The notes beneath the pieces are model-generated. The model saw only the letters and a list, made by a program, of their open reading frames with translations, had not been told where the DNA came from and searched no databases. A program made the translations under genes and the position numbers. Shown here piece by piece: positions 29,901 through 32,557 of a stretch of DNA of 32,557 nucleotides. The number at the start of each line of letters is the position of its first letter. Position 1 is the stretch's first letter. Source of the stretch: Bacteroidales bacterium (GTDB lineage Bacteria; Bacteroidota; Bacteroidia; Bacteroidales; VadinHA17); contig JADGPT010000009.1 in NCBI GenBank assembly GCA_017882345.1, forward strand, positions 1 through 32,557, in the 5' to 3' direction.

Positions 29901-29910
29901 AACATAACAA
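29881..29910 (-). promoter_or_regulatory. Promoter of the Ala/Lys-rich lipoprotein gene
   Basis: On the minus strand TTG (29910-29908), a 19-bp spacer and TATATTCG (29888-29881), one mismatch from TAnnTTTG. Transcription would start near 29875, leaving a leader of about 75 nt, the longest in this window, containing AATTGTTAATT and an A/G-rich stretch before the ATG. Confidence 0.55.
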
Positions 29911-30004
29911 TATAAAAATCAAATAATCTTATTGTCTGTTAAAAAATATGTTGAAAAACACATGATTACTGACCCGACCGGGTATTTCAAATTGTATATT
30001 TTTT

Positions 30005-31378
30005 TCAATCGGCTATAAAACCAAGAAGGTTCAATCCATTTTGAATATCCTCAGAGGACATGAACAGATTCCAGAGTAATCCGGTTCTGTAATTTTCTAT
30101 CATAATAACAACCGGACCCTGATCAATAGCCAGATATCTCTGTGGATACCAATTATTCTGATCACTGAAAGCATCATAGAATCCATATTCGCCCCATATT
30201 TTGTTTCCAAGATTATAATAAAAATGTTTCATGGCATTCATTGATTGCTCCGGGGTATACGGGAAGGACGAGAGAGCAGCTGACGGAGTGATAACTCCCA
30301 GGTCGTTGGTTTCACCGGGAGCATGAGCTGCATAACCTTTCATTGAATAGCTTGCAGAAAGTCCCCAGCAATCCTCACTGTAACCAGCAAATTTCTTAGG
30401 ATTCTGCATACACCATTTCCAGTTAATGAGAGTCTGATTTTTATTCTCCTGCCAATAGTCTGCATATTTGTCCTTCAGGAAACGGGGATCTAATCCAAGA
30501 TATGAATAATGTGCCCAGAATAGTGGTCCGCCATAATCCTCCGCATCATTATGTTTGAGAACCAGGCTATACCCATATTTACTGCTGTGAGTATTTATTG
30601 CACCCGATCTTGCCCACCCCTCATGATAAACCTCTGGCCGGATAGGATAGGTTGGTGAAGATGCAGCTAATATATATAGTATAAGGCATTCGTTATAACC
30701 TTTGACTGCAAAATTCATTTCCCATCTATAATTGGGCGACCAGTGCCAGTACAATACATTCTCTCCGCCTTTTGTAAACCAGGTCCATTCAACTTCTTTC
30801 CATAATTTTTCTATTTCTGACGCGAGTAACTTTTCCCGTTCAGATCCATTTATAAAATACTGTCTGACAGCAAGTAACCCCTGCATCAGGTAGGCTGTCT
30901 CAACAATATCTGCACCATTATCTTTTGGACTAAAGGGTTTTACTTTCCCGGTTTCACCATAAATCCAATGCGGCCAGGCGCCATGAAACCTGTCGGCATG
31001 TTTAAGGAATTCTATAATTCTTGAAAAACGAGTAACTGCTTCGTCCCTCGTAATAAAATCTCTTTCAATACCTACAAGAATTGCCATCAGGCCAAAACCG
31101 CTGCCTCCCGATGTAACAACGTTCATGTCATTTTCAGTATATATTCCATCAACATGAAATCGTTCACGAGCCATCCCTGAATTAGGTTCAGCTCCATCCC
31201 AGAAGTACTGGAATGTTCTGTACTGAACCAACGTGAGAAGCGAATCATCTGATATCTTTTTAAACTCTGATAAACTATTTTTACCTGTTGTTTTGTCCTT
31301 GTTACCGACACAACAGTTAACACTAAATACAATCAGAGCGAACAGAGTATATAACCTGAGGTTTTTCATTGTTTTCAT
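30005..31378 (-). CDS. GH144-type (glucoamylase-like domain) lipoprotein, probable endo-beta-1,2-glucanase
   Basis: 457 residues. Signal peptide (about 1-21) with cysteines in SVNCCVGN, so probably a lipoprotein although the lipobox is poor. The rest is one (alpha/alpha)6-type domain: LVQYRTFQYFWDGAEPNSGM, GGSGFGLMAILVGIERDFIT, HADRFHGAWPHWIYGETGK, KDNGADIVETAYLMQGLLAV, NFAVKGYNECLILYILAASS, YGFYDAFSDQNNWYPQRYLA and DQGPVVIMIENYRTGLLWNL. This pattern (PF10091-like) is that of GH144, whose characterised member from Chitinophaga cleaves beta-1,2-glucan. Bacteroidota use such enzymes on cyclic or linear beta-1,2-glucans. Its ATG overlaps the stop of the upstream paralogue by 4 bp (ATGA). No clear terminator downstream; the 29923-30004 gap is AT-rich with a small ACCCG/CGGGT palindrome. 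Confidence 0.85.
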   Translation of the reverse strand: MKTMKNLRLYTLFALIVFSVNCCVGNKDKTTGKNSLSEFKKISDDSLLTLVQYRTFQYFWDGAEPNSGMARERFHVDGIYTENDMNVVTSGGSGFGLMAILVGIERDFITRDEAVTRFSRIIEFLKHADRFHGAWPHWIYGETGKVKPFSPKDNGADIVETAYLMQGLLAVRQYFINGSEREKLLASEIEKLWKEVEWTWFTKGGENVLYWHWSPNYRWEMNFAVKGYNECLILYILAASSPTYPIRPEVYHEGWARSGAINTHSSKYGYSLVLKHNDAEDYGGPLFWAHYSYLGLDPRFLKDKYADYWQENKNQTLINWKWCMQNPKKFAGYSEDCWGLSASYSMKGYAAHAPGETNDLGVITPSAALSSFPYTPEQSMNAMKHFYYNLGNKIWGEYGFYDAFSDQNNWYPQRYLAIDQGPVVIMIENYRTGLLWNLFMSSEDIQNGLNLLGFIAD

Positions 31379-32557
31379 AAGGTGAAGCCAAGTTTTGTTA
31401 AGCCGCTACGTATTTCAGGAGCTGACATAAATAAATTCCATAGCAGACCTGTTCTGTAGTTTTCAATCATGCAAATAATTGGCCCCTGGTCGATGGCCAG
31501 GGTAGAGTTTGCCCACCAGCCTGCTGTTACATCAAAAGCATCGTAAAAGCCATAATCTCCCCAGAGACGGTCCCCAAGAAAATAGTAATCCGTTTTCAAT
31601 GCGTTCAACGATTGTGTGGGTGTATAGGCAATAGAAGAAATGGCAGCTGTAGGTGTGATTACTCCAAGGTCATTGGTTGGAGATTGTGCATTATATCCCC
31701 ATGGATTGTCGGAAGCAGTCAACCCCCAGACCGCGGAACTATAACCCGGATATTTTTTGGGATTTGCAAGACAATAGTTCCAATTTATCAGAGATTGATT
31801 CACATTTTGTTCCCAATAATCAGCATATTGGTCTTTGAGGTGCCGGGGATCAAGTCCCATAAATGAATATTGGGTAAAAAACAAAGGTCCTCCATAGTCT
31901 GCTCCCAAAGGTAAAAGATATCCATAATAGCTTCTTCCGTTTCTTATTCCTCCGTTATTTGCATATCCGTTCGTATAGACATCCGCTGTAATGGAATATG
32001 TCGGAGAAGAAGCGGCTATGAGATATGTTATAAGGGTCTCATTGTAGCCCTGGATTTTAAGGTTGTACCCATAATCAGGTGACCATTCCCAATAGAGTGT
32101 TTTTTCACCATTTGTAAACCAATCAAATTCGATAGAATTATATAATTTATTGATTCGATCGATTTCTGTTTTCTCTATTGGTACGGTGGGATCAAGATAT
32201 TGTCTCATGCAAAGCAGGCCCTGTATCATAAAGGAGGTTTCCACGATATCTCCTCCGTTGTCCTTAGCACTAAAAGGCTGCGTTTTTCCCGTTACGCCGT
32301 TTATCCAGTGTGGCCAAACACCATGAAAACGATCACAAGTTTCTAAAAAACCAAGGATTTTATCTAATCGGGTGATGCCATCCGCCCTGGGAATGAATCC
32401 TCTTTCTATTGCCACAATCATGGCCATAATGCCAAATCCTGAGCCTCCCGTGGTAACGATATCGCCCGAAGAATTCCGTTCACGCGCCATACCGCATGAA
32501 GGATGGCCAAAATCCCAGAAATATTTAAAGGTTTGTCGTTGTATCAGTGTTAAAAGA
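31375..32557 (-). CDS. GH144-type glucanase paralogue (5' end outside window)
   Basis: Open to the window edge; at least 393 residues are visible. An internal ATG at 32490 should not be taken as the start: upstream codons continue the conserved LLTLIQRQTFKYFWDFG stretch that matches the N-terminal domain of the next gene. Shared landmarks: GGSGFGIMAMIVAIERGFIP, CDRFHGVWPHWINGVTGK, KDNGGDIVETSFMIQGLLCM, YGFYDAF, LAIDQGPIICMIENYRTGLL. It is clearly homologous to its neighbour yet well diverged, so the duplication is old or the substrates differ. Stop and start of the pair overlap as ATGA, meaning translational coupling. SusCD or regulator genes may lie just outside the window. Confidence 0.85.
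   Translation of the reverse strand, partial: LLTLIQRQTFKYFWDFGHPSCGMARERNSSGDIVTTGGSGFGIMAMIVAIERGFIPRADGITRLDKILGFLETCDRFHGVWPHWINGVTGKTQPFSAKDNGGDIVETSFMIQGLLCMRQYLDPTVPIEKTEIDRINKLYNSIEFDWFTNGEKTLYWEWSPDYGYNLKIQGYNETLITYLIAASSPTYSITADVYTNGYANNGGIRNGRSYYGYLLPLGADYGGPLFFTQYSFMGLDPRHLKDQYADYWEQNVNQSLINWNYCLANPKKYPGYSSAVWGLTASDNPWGYNAQSPTNDLGVITPTAAISSIAYTPTQSLNALKTDYYFLGDRLWGDYGFYDAFDVTAGWWANSTLAIDQGPIICMIENYRTGLLWNLFMSAPEIRSGLTKLGFTL

Noticed and set aside
29800-29922. 41-residue N-terminal extension of the Ala/Lys-rich lipoprotein
   Set aside because: It precedes a typical lipoprotein signal peptide and overlaps the promoter; the ATG at 29799 is the better start.
29955-29995. Possible terminator after the GH144-type gene at 30005
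   Set aside because: The ACCCG/CGGGT palindrome leaves a 4-bp stem and has no T tract on the minus strand.
32490-32490. ATG proposed as start of the second GH144-type gene
   Set aside because: The codons upstream continue the conserved family sequence up to the window edge, so this Met is internal.
1-32557. CRISPR arrays, insertion sequences, phage genes or genomic island
   Set aside because: No regularly spaced repeats, transposase, integrase or phage structural gene was seen; gene content and composition are even throughout.

Overview
The window reads as chromosomal DNA of a Bacteroidota bacterium, probably of the order Bacteroidales. Three things point there. Promoters carry the phylum's -7 element TAnnTTTG, in several cases with a TTG 19-21 bp upstream. 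Gene families typical of the phylum are present (DUF6452/DUF6048, tandem TPR/PD40 proteins, GH144 lipoproteins, the long type of urocanase). Leaders are very short and lack Shine-Dalgarno sequences. Base composition is AT-rich and even, with no phage, IS element or CRISPR array. No stretch over 300 bp lacks a gene. Assignments come from reading motifs, not from database searches.

Layout. 1-1829 (-): 3'-truncated urocanate hydratase. 1922-5179 (-): a probable operon of an M23 peptidase, a MerR regulator, a Nif3-like protein and a zinc-ribbon coiled-coil protein, ending in a clear terminator. 5270-6271 (-): a second M23 peptidase, divergent from alaS (6425-9061, +). 9210-10416 (+): DUF6452 lipoprotein and overlapping DUF6048 protein. 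10482-11936 (-): a sodium:solute symporter. 12048-14102 (+): recR and a 2-oxoacid dehydrogenase E2 gene, with a terminator after it. 14350-20856 (+): three tandem TPR/PD40 beta-propeller paralogues with different C-termini, plus a collapsed fourth copy. 20873-21391 (+): a GNAT acetyltransferase. 21404-24574 (-): rlmN and an M3 oligopeptidase lipoprotein. 24770-24858: tRNA-Ser(CGA), followed by a dense palindromic region that ends in a 19-bp copy of the tRNA 3' end. 25063-26340 (-): a CNT/NupC nucleoside transporter. 26396-29799 (-): an envelope cluster of a small Ala/Lys-rich lipoprotein, two L,D-transpeptidases and an unknown anchored protein. 30005-32557 (-): two tandem GH144-type lipoprotein glucanases, the upstream one cut by the window edge.

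How the genes work together. The dominant theme is envelope and peptidoglycan maintenance: two M23 hydrolases, a SPOR-like domain, two YkuD enzymes and many lipoproteins. The most interesting candidate system is the 26396-29910 cluster. A small helical lipoprotein ending in three lysines has a well-formed promoter and terminator and is followed directly by L,D-transpeptidase genes. That recalls the Braun lipoprotein/Ldt tethering of proteobacteria, in a phylum not known to have it; this is inference. The second candidate is the structured repeat behind tRNA-Ser. The third is a set of -7 promoter elements that sit almost on the start codon, implying leaderless mRNAs.
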